Positions 25,371-38,534 of a DNA stretch of 64,000 bases are shown here, piece after piece. The stretch is from positions 27,632,001 through 27,696,000 of the forward strand of contig NC_081412.1 of assembly GCF_030272615.1 (NCBI RefSeq). The letters run 5' to 3'. This DNA comes from Cryptomeria japonica. Taxonomy: Eukaryota > Streptophyta > Pinopsida > Cupressales > Cupressaceae. A program made the translations under genes and the position numbers. The notes below the pieces were generated by a model. The model was not told the origin of the DNA. It was given only the letters and a program-made list of their open reading frames with translations, and made no database searches. Within the stretch, counting starts at the first letter, position 1. Every line of letters begins with the position of its first letter.

Positions 25371-26565
25371 TGTAATATGGTGAAAAGTGATGAGGGGAGA
25401 TCAAGTAGAGAGCTTTACTCCCCTCAAAAGAGGGGTGAAAGATTCATAAAGGATTCCCTTCAATTTTTCACACACATTAAATTTAAAAGAGGGGTTGAAT
25501 TCACTAGATCCAATCCCAATGGAAAGAGATTGAATACTAAGTGAATTGCAGGAAATTTGTAATATATTAGGAAATTAAATTAACCCTTTTATAATAGACT
25601 AGTTGAATTAAGAAAATTGAGATTAAGTGTAGAAATGACAAAGAAGCAATTATATCTTGAGATAGAGATGAGGGATGAAGCTCTGCACCTAGAATTAGCA
25701 ACAGAATGTTGAGATGAATCTTCCCTGCAAACTTGAGCAAAAGTTGCAAGGCCCATGTTGAAGTTGCACATGATCCTCTGAAAAATCTGCACGCGGAAGA
25801 GGGTTTTTCCATCTCTGCAAATGAAGTCTATACCTACAATTATAGTTGCACACCTACAACCTACACACACAAAAGAGAGGAAAATGTTGTTAGGATTGGG
25901 GGTTTGCCTTCAGGTCAAACCCGATTTCAGAATTAACCAAGTGGTTGAAAAATGCTGCCAGTAAATGAAAGGAAATGTCTGAAGTAAAATCCACCTTAAG
26001 AAGGGGTTGCAATTTAAATGTTGATGAATTTGCTTGAAAGGATATGTGAAATATGATGTCTTGAGTGTTGATAGAAATCTCCTCTTCAATGTTTGAATCC
26101 TTGACTTGAATGCAACACCTATCCTTGAAAGGAGACTTGAAATGCTCAATGTTTGAATGAATAATTGAATGCTTGAACGCTTATGATCGACTTCGCTTAT
26201 CAACTTATGATCCACCTATCAAACTTATTCAAATAGGAGAGGAAGTGATCCTTATATACTTGCCAATTATGGGTGTTTAAACAATTTCCCACCTTACGCC
26301 AACATAGGGAAAAATTTCCCGCTCAACAATTGACAAGCCCAATGCAAGATAGGATTAAAGGGGGCCCAAATAGGGCACCACGCCCCTATCCTACCCTAAT
26401 TTAGGATAGGCGGCAGCTAAGAGACAATGCCAAATGATGGAAAATACAAGTTGCTGGTAGCATGAGCATGTTTTAGGTCTCTGATAAAGCTTAGGGATTT
26501 GTTCGCCAATGCAAAGCCCCAAATGTAGTCAAAAATTGCAAAGGTCACAATTTTATGACGCTACA
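25371..26565 (-). repeat. 3' LTR of C
   Basis: Starts TGTAATATGG and ends GACGCTACA (TG..CA), 1195 bp, partner of 43134-44343. Confidence 0.93.
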
Positions 26566-26580
26566 TTTATCCCCCACTTT
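26566..26580 (-). promoter_or_regulatory. Polypurine tract of C
   Basis: Minus-strand AAAGTGGGGGATAAA directly abuts the 3' LTR, which fixes the orientation. Confidence 0.85.
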
Positions 26581-27325
26581 AGCAAGAGTATAAGCGTATG
26601 TCAATACTACCGATAAAGTACAAGGAGACAAGATTGAAAGACTTTCACCAGGTCAAGGAGGCAAGATACACCAAGCCCCCAATGGACTAAGGATCTTACA
26701 ACTTCGATTGATGAATTAAAAGGGAAGATCAAGAGGGAGAACCATGACTGCAAGTAGTAAAGTTTCCCTCACTATGAGTCATGACAAGAAAGGATACCAA
26801 AAACTACAAAACAAAGCTAAGTTCACTAAGTAACTCCAAGTATCAAGAAGGAAAATATGAGTGGAGTGTATGCCCCCATGTTAAAGTGAGCATGCATGCC
26901 TTATCAGGAGCGATTTATTTAAGGTAGGATACACCTAAGAGAGAGAAAGAGAGGGGGCACATTATCGCAAGGATTTAGCCCCCAATCGAGAAATAAATCC
27001 AAGGATAATGAACACAAAACACAAAGCATTAGGTGGCTTCTTTTTCCTCGGGGTCAATATGATGTATGATAACTCATGTATATCATGTATATATATGCAT
27101 AGAATAGTCCTCATTACCCAAAGAAAGGAAACCATCTTGGAAGAAAGGGAACACATGTGTCTTTTGAGTCAACATGAAAGAGACCAAAAGAGTTCTCAAT
27201 GCTTTGCATCAACCTCAAGTAGACATCACTAGGGACAACAAAGAGAAGAATAGGGATAAACATAGAAGAATGGTCACAAAAGAGCAAGAAAGGAGAGAGG
27301 TAGAGGATCTACTATACTGATGCAA
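26581..27325 (-). other. 3' untranslated part of C
   Basis: Purine-rich and non-coding, between the last C reading frame and the PPT. No motif was recognised. Confidence 0.6.
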
Positions 27326-28399
27326 CTAGTCTAGCGCACCATCCACCTCCTGATCTTGCTGATCACTATTTAGAGAAGGTGGGAAACATGCCAGAGGAGT
27401 GACATCAAGCGCAACAAATGGAGCTATCACAAGAGCCAAACAAGGACTATGCTCATGTGCTAAGTCACTTTGTTCATTTCTAGGAGCTAGGATTAAGGCT
27501 TTGGAAAATTTTGTAGATAAATGTTTGTCAACATCAACATATTCATATTCACTATTAGAATCATTAGGAGCTGTATTGCCATTATGAATAAAATTTTCAC
27601 CTATTTCTTCATCAAGATTTATAAAAATAGGAGCTCTAACATGAATAGAAGGAAAACCATCACATGCATTTTGCAATTTATGATTTGGAGATTTAGGTTC
27701 AACATCTTGATGAGGACAAAATGGAATCATGTCAATTGTTGGTGTTTTGGGAGATTGAATAGTTTGAGAAACAAATTCACGAGCTTTGACATGACGTTTT
27801 CATTGGCATTCTCTTGCATAATGATTTAGTCGAGTCTTAGTGGAAGGCTGGGAGGAAGGAATAATATTTATTGGAGGAATGTTCTCATCTTTGGTAGTTG
27901 GATGGTTAGTTTGAGGTCTTTTAGGGTGAACAAGAGGAGAGGTGTGTCACTTCTCTCTATAAGAGGAAGTAGGTGGAATTGCACCATATAAAAGAGGAAT
28001 GTTTGGTGTAGGAAGGAGACCTGGTCCATTATGAGGAGGAGGTATAGGTCTAACCTTGGGAGGAATATTATTGTTCTTATTAGGAAAAGGCATAGTTTCA
28101 TCCATAGGAATAGGTTGGTAATCTTCCTTAGGCAGAAGATTAGTTCTATCTGTTAGGGGAAGAACTTCATCTTTAAGAATTATGGGAATATCAAGTGTTG
28201 GAGTCCTAGGTTGGCTTAAGGATAAGATTATATCTTTCTTCCATTTTTTATAAGATTGAAAGAGATCATCACTTCTTGGTGGAAGAGATCCAAATTGTTG
28301 AGGCCAAAAGTAATCAATAGGAACACCCAGGCTTCTTTCGATTGGTCGAAATAAGCTATGGTTAACAATTATGATTTCTCCATTGTGGGGAAATTTCAA
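27326..28399 (-). pseudogene. C third coding block, proline-rich, downstream of protease-like domain
   Basis: Two main frames (28399-27947 and 27730-27326). The first starts MKFPHNGEIIIVNHSLF and has PIDYFWPQQFGSLPP, followed by a proline-rich tail (PKVRPIPPPHNGPGLLPTPN). The matching block in B1 is at 23460-24014. The second is acidic and ends VDGALD before a stop. KFPHNG also occurs after the protease in B1 (52628-52645), so this block may be the C-terminal flank of a retropepsin. No catalytic function can be assigned. Confidence 0.6.
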
Positions 28400-28403
28400 A
28401 CAC

Positions 28404-28872
28404 TTATGGATTGGAGAAGCAATAGCCTTTATGTAAGATAACCAAGGGTAGCCTAACTTTACATGGAATTATTAGATGAAGGAATGATAACATAGTTGAC
28501 ATATTTAGATTTAGTATGAACCTCAATAGGAAGTGTGATAGAACCAATAGTAGGACAAGAAACTCCATCAAATAACTTAACAAACACATTAGTATCATCA
28601 TAGATTGGTTGATGCAAATTTAAAGTATAAATATATTCTTCACTGATGACATTAACCATGTAAGCGGGATCAATAAACACACCATGATAAGGTTTTCCTT
28701 GGATCTTCGCAACTATGTATAAAGGGCCATCAAGTGCCTTAATTGTCTCAATAGGATCAAATGTGATACATGGATCCTTAGGTGTTTCTTGTTTCTCTAC
28801 CATATTAACCACATTTGGAGTTGTGAAAGTGACATTAGAGGGAGAGAAAAAAGTATGTTCGGTCTCAATCAC
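28404..28872 (-). pseudogene. C protease-like domain without a DTG/DSG motif
   Basis: Reads DPCITFDPIETIKALDGPLY, then GVFIDPAYMVNVISEEYIY, then CPTIGSITLPIEV. It aligns with the first protease-like segment of B1 (GVIIDLVCMVNVI). The fold pattern is that of a retroviral-type aspartic protease: hydrophobic strand, Asp, then xNVI. The usual D-T/S-G is D-P-A here and D-L-V in B1. Either this subfamily domain is non-catalytic or the motif has decayed in both. Confidence 0.6.
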
Positions 28873-28890
28873 ATTAGAGGTATGAGAGGG

Positions 28891-29191
28891 TTAAGGATCA
28901 ATGAAAATATTAATATTTTGATTAGGAGGAGCAACTGATTTGTTTCCCTTATCATTCACACCTGCTATAGATATGGTATTATTATCAATCAAATATTGAA
29001 TCTTACATTTTAATGCAAAACATTTTTCAGTATCATGACCAGGTTGACGATGAAATTGACAAAAAGAATTATTATAAAAGTGAGGTGAAGTTGCCTTGGA
29101 GGGGTCAACTGGCTTTAATGGAGGAAGTTTAATAACATTTCTTTGTAACAAATGAGACATGATGCTATACAAATATTCATTCAAAGGAGTA

Positions 29192-29278
<87 letters not shown>

Positions 29279-30795
29279 GAAAAATTTAGAAATAGGAGGC
29301 ACACCTATTGTAGCATTCACATTGTTTCTATTCATGGTGTCATTGAATTTGATGAAGCCTTTGTTTGGTTTGAACTTCACAATGGTTGTTGAGCACTCTC
29401 ACCCTTATCACTCAGAGCCATAGGAGTATATTACTCCATTTGACTCATGGGCAGTTGATAATTGTGAAGTGTTGCGCACAACTGCAAAAAAGAAGTAAAC
29501 TTGTAAAAGATAAGTTTTTCCCTAATGTCTTTTTGCAAATTAGAAATGAAAATTCTTTTAATATCATTATCAGGCACTGAAAAAGAAATTTGAGAACACA
29601 AATGCTTGTATCTACCAATGAAATCAATCACATTTTCTTTAACACCTTGTTTACAATGCGTTAAATTAGTCGAAGTGATTTTAGGACCTATGTTGTTTTG
29701 AAATTGTTGGATAAAAGCATTTGCTAATGGTTGAAAAGAAATAATAGAATAAGAAGGCAAAGAGCAATACCATTGTAAAGCCTTATCTCTTAATGTTCTA
29801 GTAAACAATTTGGCAATAAATCATTGATCATAAGCAAAGTCAGTACACAAAGTTTGGAATGTTTTGATATGTGTTAAAGGATCACCTTTTCCATTATAGA
29901 GTTCCAATTGAGGAACTTCAACATGTTTAGGAGGGACAACTCTAACAATATCAAGAGAAATTGGGCTCACAATGTCAAATGTGGGCACACTAAACTTGGA
30001 TTGACTCGTAGAAGCAATTTGTTATTTCAATGAAGACACAGTTTGAGAAAGGTTATTAATGGTTACTTTGGTTGAAGAATTTATGTTAGACATGTTTGAT
30101 TGAGAAGGTTGTGTAATGTTATTGAAAGAAGGCATTGATTGAGAATAAGGTGGTGGGACACTATGGTAATTGGGCATAGGTGATGATTGAGTAGAAAATG
30201 GGACACTAAAAGGAGGAGTAAAATTATGGAATAGATTGCCCCCTTGTGTCACATTGATTGGTTGAGAGAAAATAAGAATATTCATTGAAGGCATAAATAA
30301 AGATGGAGGATTGAATGAAGAAGAGGGATTGCCCCCATGACTAATGGTTGTAGGTATGACATTTTGAGTTGAAGTAGCCATGATGTTTTAAGTGAATGTG
30401 GGAATACTAGCCATAGAAGTGGTCAAAGGAATAGAATGATTGATTTGTGTAGAAGGTTGTGAATAACCTAAGTTCTTAGCACAACTCTTCATAGGCATAA
30501 CATTAAAATCAACAATGTGAGCAATACTACACAATATATCAATTTCATTCTTATCACTTTGAATCACGCATTTTAGACCTTCAACTAATGGAAGAGCTTC
30601 ACTATTAGGATATTCTTGGGACATCCATTGCTGGAAGTTGTCAAAGTGATTGTTCAATTTTGAAAGTTGATCTATAGAAACTCTAGTCAAAGCTTCTTCA
30701 TCATGGGAACCATCAATTGGGTAAGTAGAGATGTTATTAGGGTGGGAAGAATTAGCAATATCCTCATTGTAGAAGTCACCCAAATTAGCCTCCAT
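28891..30795 (-). pseudogene. C gag
   Basis: Read from the right: 30795-30388 is the Gag amino end (MEANLGDFYNED..., GYSQPSTQINHSIP). 30381-30022 is a Ser/Pro/Asn-rich linker. 29808-29431 is the Gag core (RTLRDKALQWYCSLPSY, NLTHCKQGVKENVIDFIGRY). 29304-28891 holds an Arg-Glu repeat, then a CCHC-like knuckle (CQFHRQPGHDTEKCFALKC) and LIDNNTISIAGVNDKGNK. Short frame breaks separate the parts. Gag would form the particle and bind RNA. The (CT)n tract at 29196-29274 expands the RE repeat. Confidence 0.85.
29196..29274. repeat. (CT)n / (GA)n microsatellite inside C gag
   Basis: About 39 perfect CT units on +. On the coding strand it encodes an Arg-Glu dipeptide run just upstream of the zinc knuckle. 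Confidence 0.98.
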
Positions 30796-30988
30796 CTCTT
30801 TGGGAATTAAACCTTGGGAAGCCTTAATTCTAATGCTTCATCTAACAGGGATAGTATAGGTAGGACTAATAGTTGTAAAACTCATGCACTAGAGGGAAAA
30901 TTTGAAGTTGAATTTTGAATTTTGGGAACAAAATTTGCAAAATTGAATAATGTAGAATTCAACAAAATGATGATGAAATAATTTGAAC

Positions 30989-32382
30989 TTTTTTTTGATG
31001 AATAGGCCTTCTCTATTAGAAAATAATATTAAAGTACATATCCACAAAGAAACACCGAGGGATACAAGATCACCCTATGAGAGTCAAATGGCAAGAAGTT
31101 GGAGCCAAGAAACAAAGCTATTCATAAAAAAAAACTTCCTCAAGCAGCCAAAGCAGTGGCAGCCAAGGGGGGAGGATCTTGATCATCTTTCTTGTTCCAT
31201 ACATCAGCGAGGCTAGGAGTCAGGTCTAGAACAAACCATCCATCTTCTGGCTCTTTTTCTTCTTCTCCTTCTTCTCTCTTGGGAGGAAAAATAGCCAGAG
31301 CCAGATGAGGAAATTTAGAGGTGGAGGCAGCAGGCAACCCAGAACCATCACCAACAGTAGGAGCTAAAGTAAAAGGAGCAGAAGAAGGCCACCCCAAGGC
31401 AGAGCCACAATGCGGAGGAGAAGCCGAGGGGTTCCTCCACGCATCGTCTCCTCTACCAGAGGAGTGGCGAGGAACCTAAGACCATGAGGTCTAAGAGCAT
31501 CGGGCAAAGGAGCTTCGGCCACGACGGCGGCCACAGGGCAGAGTGCGATCGACAGAAACAAAATTAGGTGGCACTCTGGCAACCGCACAAGGGGAATTGC
31601 CCCAATGTTGAAGGAGCTCTTGTAAGTGGCCCACCTCAATAGCCACTTTATTGACTTTTACCTAAATCTGCATTAATACATTATTACAAATGCAAGCTTT
31701 AGCATAGAGCGAAACATTGATATCCAAAGAGTTGTGAGTGAAAAGAACAACATTTCTATCTTTCCAAAGAGTAAATAGGATCTCCATTTTGAAAGCATGC
31801 CATATATGGGAAAAATTGGAGGGGATTCTAGGCGAATCTCCCAGAAGAGCCATATGCCAAGAAAAGGGCTCAGGTTGAAAAGGCCAAAAGAAATCATGGA
31901 TCCAGCTATAATACTATTGAGCTCTTCTACAAAACCAAAAAATATGCATAAAAGTTTTTGGATGCCCACAAAAAGGGCACTAGAGATTAGGAACCCAAAG
32001 GCAACCCTTGAAAAAGAACACACCAAGCAAAGTGTCCAATTTTGGGTTCAGTGGTGGTAGACCAAACATAAAGAAACCTGAGTCTCCAGGATTTCTGAGA
32101 AGACTGCAAATGCCACCATTGGTTAAGAATATGGACCATAGGCAAATGGGGCACCAACTAGAGATAACCCATTTTGGGTTTGTAGCTGGTGAAAGGAGTC
32201 CAAGGATACTACTTCCAATCCTTCCACCAAGGTTTGATAGGCTGAATGCCAAGCTTATGTAACAGATGTGAGGGTAAGGCTGAAACCAGGAGGTCATAAG
32301 TTTGTCGATCAGGTCGAGTTAGATGAAACTGGACCTGGAAGTCATCCCATGATAGAAGACTCATGGAAACTCTAGAAAAAAG
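30989..32382 (-). pseudogene. LINE retrotransposon, 3' part
   Basis: The T run at 30989-30997 is the poly(A) tail of a minus-strand LINE. To the right come GC-richer frames: 31140-31640 is the carboxyl end, and 31670-32300 matches the zf-RVT tail, with words such as GHFAWCVLFQGLPLG and a hydrophobic FLAYG stretch in shifting frames. The element is split at 32382 by copia F (TSD AAAAG) and resumes at 41452. Many frameshifts. The upper GC content of 31140-31640 is unusual in this window and is a property of the LINE, not of a host gene. Confidence 0.65.
32378..32382. repeat. Target-site duplication of F (left)
   Basis: AAAAG, repeated at 41452-41456. Confidence 0.93.
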
Positions 32383-33941
32383 TGTTAGTTAAATGAGAGG
32401 AGGGGGTGAATCAGATAAACTCACAATCCAATGATCTATCCAGATTTAACCTTGGTAGAACTTACTTGACATGCAACTATGACTGTAAATCATTCAAACT
32501 CATAAAATGATAAACTTGAAACATCAAAACACATTTAACACCAGATTTAACATGGAAACCCAAATAGGGAAAAACCACTATGGGATTTCGGACCCATAAA
32601 GAAAATATACTCTTCTAGAGTATGCTCAGTTAAAAGCCAATCCTGTTAAAGATTACATAACGCATTGTTATATGTGACCCGGTCAAGGGATTTCCCTTAG
32701 ATCTATCTGAATCTTGCACTTTGTTATAAGTGACCTTGTCAAAGGATTTCAAACACTCAATTAGAACGTTACCTTGCTAGAGGATTTACAAATAAGACTG
32801 TTAGGTCCGCTCGGTTAAGAGATTTCCTGTCACTTACAAAAATAAATAATAGTAATGAAATATATTTGCAACTTCACATCTGAAATGTTATAGCAAACTC
32901 TATGTGCTCAAAATAATCTTGTCATAAGACTTATCTTCCTCCTTGCTGGGCTTCTCACTCTATTCTTCAATCAGATCTTCAATCTTCTGTACTCGGTAAT
33001 CACTTCAGCAGCATCATTATTCTTCTATTTGCCCGCATTCATTGTTCACCAACTATTCCTTATTTATAAGCAATTCCTAACCGCTTAATCTCCTTAATCA
33101 CATTTCCCATGATTAATATTAGCCAACAGATCTTCAAACTTGACTAGGTTCATTGAATCCTTTGAACTAAATTTTTTTTAATCTTGCCTTGAAACTTGTA
33201 TTCCTTCCTTGGTACCTGTGCTCGGTTATGACCGTTCAATCTATGTTGTAGATCTAACTCTTGAATTTTCATTTCCATTGATCCTTAACAAAATTCTTGC
33301 ATGACATTCCAATCTTCTATAAATCTCCAGGTCATTGGCATCCTTCATTTAATAATGTATTTATTCATCCAATGCATTCTGTTACTGCTCGGTTGACGCT
33401 CGGTTAGTTCTGAACTTTACTCGGTAGACATTTTGTATTCGTCTCGGTTACTGTCTCGGTAGCTTTTCTTGTTGACGACACTTGGTGACGTCTTTCTTCT
33501 TTAACCGACATCAATAACCTTGGAATCTACCAACTGGCTCCTTGCTTGGTAAAATAGAATAGTATCAAACCTTTACTCATTCTATTACATGAAATCTTTT
33601 CTCCTTCTTGTTTAGTCTTCCAATACACATATATAGGATATCAAAACAATCAAAATAACATAATCTCATCACTGTCTAACTCGGTAATAGTTGCCCATTG
33701 AATAACTTATTACTCCCCTTCATTTTCTCATTCTTTCAGTGTCACTTACCGACATCTTTATACTCATCAAAACATACTCTTTAAGATATGGCAACATCGT
33801 ACTGAATCAGAAAATCAATTTCTTGACATCAATGAAAAAATAATATTATTAAGATAGTAATCATCCTTTATCAATTATATCATCAATCTCCAACAACCTT
33901 CTCAATATCATCATACCAACAAACTTAATGTAATGCCAACA
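32383..33941 (-). repeat. 3' LTR of F
   Basis: Starts TGTTAGTTAAATGAGAGG and ends AATGCCAACA. At least nine CTCGGT words. Minus-strand TATAAATA at 33061-33068. Confidence 0.95.
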
Positions 33942-33967
33942 ATCTCCCCCTTTGGCATTGATGGCAA
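33942..33967 (-). promoter_or_regulatory. Polypurine tract of F
   Basis: Minus-strand AAAGGGGGAGAT abuts the LTR, with the same flank as in A. A second copy (CTCCCCCTTTGACAAC on +) lies at 34071-34094. Confidence 0.85.
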
Positions 33968-34311
33968 TACCAACTTGATTTATTCCAATTGATTCGAACT
34001 GCTATTATTCTTCTCCTGTTATCCTTGAGCTATAAACTTCTCCTATGATCTTCTCCCCCTATCATTAGTCTTCTCCCCCTTTGACAACAATGCCAAAAGT
34101 AAAACTAATCCATGATTACTTCCCCTGTGAAGTAATTTCCTTGCTTGTTAAAACATATACAAATGTATCATCTCAGTCTCGGTCAGGGCATCTTGTCTTC
34201 ATTCACTATTTCCTGCACAACTTTATGCAACCTCCTAAAGTGTGTAAATCAACATCAACTCACAAATAGTATTCTGTAGAGTCATGGAATTGATGCTTTC
34301 ACCGAACTCTG

Positions 34312-37300
34312 TCAATGAGTACTAGATAGGGGTAGGACCCCTAACGTGCTTATGAGATACTCAAAAGTGTCCCTTGGCAGTGGCTTTGTGAAGATGTCTG
34401 CTATTTGTTCCTTTGTGCTAACATATTCCAGCACGACTTTCTTTTCTTGAACTTCTTCTCTTAGATAATGATACTTTATAGAAATATGCTTTGTCTTAGA
34501 GTGCATTACCCGATTCTTTGAAATGTTAATAGCACTTGTATTATCACAAAATATAGTTACTGGCTCAGTAACTGTCTCATTCATACCTTCCAATGGTTGT
34601 TTGATCCATGCTATATTGGTACAATTCAATGCTGCAACAACATATTCAGCTTCAGCAGTTGACTGTGAAATGCATCCTTGTTTCTTGCTAAGCCAACTCA
34701 CTAGTCTTTCTCCCAAAAAGAAAGCTCCACTGCTTGTGCTTTTCCTGTCATCAATATTTCCTGCCCAATCAACATTAGTATAGACTTTTAAGTCAAAATC
34801 ATTCCTCTTTTTATATAGTAAACCATAATCTTCAGTGCCTCTCGAGTATCTGAAAATTCTCTTGATTGCTGTCAAATGGGTTTCTTTGGGATCTGCATAA
34901 AATCTTGTAGCTATACCTACTGCATGTTCTATATCAAGCCTGTTGTGAACTACATATTACAACTTTCCAATCATAGATCGGTAAAGTGTCTCATCAACAA
35001 ATGCAGATTCATAATTCTTTGATAGTTTACAATTAGTAGTCATAGGAGTACTTACAGGTTTAGAATCCTCCATTCCAAATTTCTTCAAGATTTCCTTTAT
35101 ATACTTGGATTGAGTAATGAAAATCCCATTTTTCATTTGCAGTATTTGTAAACCTATAAAATACTTTATTTCACCAATTAATGACATCTCAAATTTTTTG
35201 CACATTTCATTTCCAAAGTTCTTGCATAAAGAATCATTTCCACAAAAAATAATATCATCAACAAATATGGCTGAAATCAATATTCCATTATCCTCATCAT
35301 CCTTCATATACATGTTGTTGTTTTCACTAGTCCTCATAAATCCAATCATTATTAAGTAGGAGTGCAACCTTTCATACCATGCTCTAGGTGCTTTCTTTAG
35401 GCCATATAAAGCTTTGTTCAACTTACATACCTAATATTTATTCTTCTCTTCAATAAATCCTTCAGGCTGTTCAATATAGACTTCTTCTTCTAGTATACCA
35501 TTCAAAAATGTAGATTTAACATCCATTTGATATACCTTGAAATTTTTGTAAGCAGCATATGCTAACAATGTTCTCACTCCCTCAAGTCTTGCCACAGGTG
35601 CAAAAGTCTCACCATAGTCTATTCCTTCTTCTTGAGCATAACCTTTGCAAACTAGCCTTGCTTTATTCCGAATGACCTCACCTTTTTCATTTAGCTTATT
35701 TCTAAAAATCCACTTTGTACCGATTACATTTTTCTCTTTTGGTCTTGGGACCAGTGTCCATATTTCATTTTTCTTGATTTGTTCAATCTCTTCTATCATT
35801 GCATTCACCCAATCTTCATTGCTTAATGCCTCTTTTACTATCCTTGGTTCAAACTCAGATATCAGACATGTGTTCTGTCTTAGTTTGTTGCTTGTCATCA
35901 CTGGAGCATCCTTATCTCCTATAATCTGACTTGATTCATGATTTTTTTGGACATATTTTGCTAATATAGGCTCGGTAGGCTCTGTATGATCTTCTTCATC
36001 ACTCGATAAATGAGTATTTTCTTCATCGGCTTTCTCGGTTAGACTTCTCGGTTGTACATATACAAACTCTTCATAATCTTTTGGTTCTTTGGAATTTCCT
36101 TCATCATTCCTTTCTACAAATTCATCAATTTTCACATTTGCACTTTCCACTATTTTGTTAGATGATTTGATCAGACATTTAAATGCTTTACTCCTAGAGG
36201 AATAACCAAGAAATGTTCCTTCCTCGCTTTTCTGATCAAATTTTCCATTTCTGTCATCTTTGTGAACATAACGTATACTTCCAAATATTTTAAAATAGCT
36301 TACATTTGGTTTCTTGTCATACCAAATTTCATACGGTGTCTTCATAGTTCCTTTCTTCAGTTGTACTCAGTTCAAGGTGTAAACTGCAGTGCTTATTTCT
36401 TCTCTCCAAAATATTTGAGGTACTCTCTTTTCTATCATCAAGGTCCTGGCACAATCTACAATTGATCTATTTCTTCTTTCAGCTATCCCATTTTCTTGTG
36501 GTGTTCTCGGTGCAGACACTTGTCTCTTTATACCATGATCATTGCAAAATAAGTTAAATTCATCTGAAATGAATTCTCCTCCTCTATTAGATCTTAGACA
36601 TTTCAATTGTCTTCCTATTTCATTTTCAACTCCGGCCTTATACCATTTGATTATTTGAAAGGCTTCTGATTTCTCTTTTAAAAACATAACTGACATCATC
36701 CTTGAGTAATCATCCATAAATAATATGAAGTATTTATCACCATAATAACTTTTAAGTTTCATAGGACCACAAAGATCAGTGTGTACAAGATCTAAAATTC
36801 CTTTAGAAGTGTAAAACTTACTTGTAAAGCTTTATTTTGTCATCTTACCCATCTGGCATCCTTGACATATTGAATTCTCAGGTTTTTCCAAGCTCGGTAG
36901 ACCTCTTACACGGTGCTTCTTACTTATTTTGACCAGGTTGTCAAAATTTACGTGACAAAACATTTTATGCCATGACCAGGTATCTTCTATTTTTGCATAT
37001 AGACAATTGTTCCGAGTTGAGTCAAGATGAAATGTATTACCTCTTGTTTGAGTCCTTGTAGCAACCAACTTTCCATGTTTGTCATGAACTTTGACAATTC
37101 CTTTCTAAAATTCTATTTGGTATCCTGTATTGTTTAGCTGTGTTACACCCAACAAATTGTATTTCAGACCTTCAACCCAATATACATAATCACATTTAGC
37201 ATTGTCAAGAAGTGTGATAGAACCTTTACCTTTCACAAGACATGGTGCATCATTACTAAATCTTACATAACCTCCATCATAATCTTCTAATTTAACAAAC

Positions 37301-37345
37301 TTGTGTTTATCACCTGTCATGTGATGTGAGCATCTACTATCTATG
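34312..37345 (-). pseudogene. Copia F pol: protease, integrase, RT, RNase H
   Basis: Protease near 37345-37105 reads IIDSRCSHHMTGD, so the catalytic DSG has become DSR. GAG-pre-integrase is at 37068-36832 (WSWHKMFCHVNFDNL, CQGCQMGK). Integrase at 36762-36367 has LFMDDYSRM, RSNRGGEF and PQENGIAERRNRS. The RT region at 36345-35431 has [17 protein letters not shown] and [20 protein letters not shown]. 35421-34957 carries FVDDIIFCGND and FIGLQI. RNase H at 34875-34312 has YTNVDWAGN, STAEAEYVVAA, FCDNTSAINISKN and ends with DIFTKPLPRDTFEYL. Several stops (for example near 36370 and 35430) separate these. Close to A in domain structure but distinct in sequence. Confidence 0.95.
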
Positions 37346-37563
37346 ATCCAAGAATCATTATTATTTATGTGTGATATTAAGGCTTTTTCTTCATACCTTT
37401 CTTCATCTCATCCATCTTTGATAGCTACATATGCAACTTCCTCTATCTCAATCCCATCAAATTTATCATCATTGGATTCCTCATCAGCTACTAGGCATGT
37501 CTTTCTATCTCTCCTTATGAAGTCTCGGTGCTCTCTCTATTGGTTGTCTTTCTGTCTGTCATC

Positions 37564-38490
37564 TCAGTATTCTCTCTTTTCACTAGATTCTTTATCAGGA
37601 CAGTTAGAAGCCATATGTCCAATTTTATCACAGTTAAAACATCTTAAAGGTAACTTTCCTTTATACTTACCTTTGCCTCTCGGTAACCTTCTGGCCAATA
37701 ATGCTTCAAACTCTTCTTGCTTTTTGATTTCCTCATATAGTTTGTGTACTTCTTCCATGTTTTTGCGAAATCTCTCACTTGCTCCACTATGATTTCCTTC
37801 AGCATACTTATACATTCTATCATTGTAATCATTAGATTCACTAAGATGAAAAGAACTGAATGCAGATTCAACTTTATTTACCGAAGACCCATTGTTATCA
37901 AAATTAATTAACTCAAAAGCATGTAGCTTACCGATAGTAGCATCCAAAGAGACTGGCATGTTTGGTACAGACCTTAATTCATTAATTGCAGAGACTCAAA
38001 TGGCATAAGTAGGTAGAAGTGCTCTCAGCAACTTACTTGTTACATCCTTTTCTTCAATAGTTCCTCCTGCTCCTTTGATTTGATTGACAGTTTCCTTTAA
38101 CCTTGTACTGTATTGGATTATGTTCTCACCTTCATTCATTCTCATGGATTCTATTTGTCCTCTTAGACTGTCTACTTTTGCTCTTTGAACATGTTCATCA
38201 CCACCATACATAGATGTAAGCTTATTCCACATAGCTTTGGCATCATTACAACCTTCTAGATCATTAAACTCTGAGTCGGTCAATGCTGATGTTATTTCAA
38301 TCATTACTTGAATATGTTCTTGCTTTGCCTTTATTTCTTCCATTGTCATAGGGTAGGTGCTAGGTCCAGTGTAATCATTCTCCAGATAATATGTTGCATA
38401 TTCTCCAATTCCTGATAAGCACAACTTCATCGTTTTCTGCCATGTGGTGAAACTTCACTTGTTCAACTTTGGTGCATCCCTTTTATACAT
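37564..38490 (-). pseudogene. Copia F gag
   Basis: Likely start ATG at 38490, with a TGA in place of Trp at codon 12. The main frame 38430-37996 has the UBN2/Gag core (LTDSEFNDLEGCNDAKAMWN, MNEGENIIQYSTRLKETVNQ). A second frame 37959-37564 has a Glu/Lys-rich linker and an intact zinc knuckle CFNCDKIGHMASNC. Unlike A, the knuckle retains all three Cys and the His. Leader and PBS lie directly upstream at 38495-38552. Confidence 0.9.
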
Positions 38491-38494
38491 CTTC

Positions 38495-38520
38495 GGATCT
38501 TGCCTCAAGTTCCTTTAAAA
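38495..38520 (-). promoter_or_regulatory. Conserved leader block of F after the PBS
   Basis: GGATCTTGCCTCAAGTT on +, counterpart of the blocks in A and I at the same distance from the LTR. Confidence 0.45.
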
Positions 38521-38534
38521 TTTTCTTTCAGAGT

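Noticed and set aside
24761-25544. Several open frames rich in Leu, Ser and Phe on the + strand
   Set aside because: They lie in the pyrimidine-rich body of LTR D and the start of the C LTR; composition alone explains them, and no homology is visible.
29159-29392. Ser-Leu repeat protein on + across the CT microsatellite
   Set aside because: Shadow of the microsatellite; the real frame is the minus-strand gag of C.
31140-31639. GC-richer open frames that look like a host gene island
   Set aside because: They sit between the LINE poly(A) end and its zf-RVT region, on the LINE strand, so they are LINE 3' sequence.
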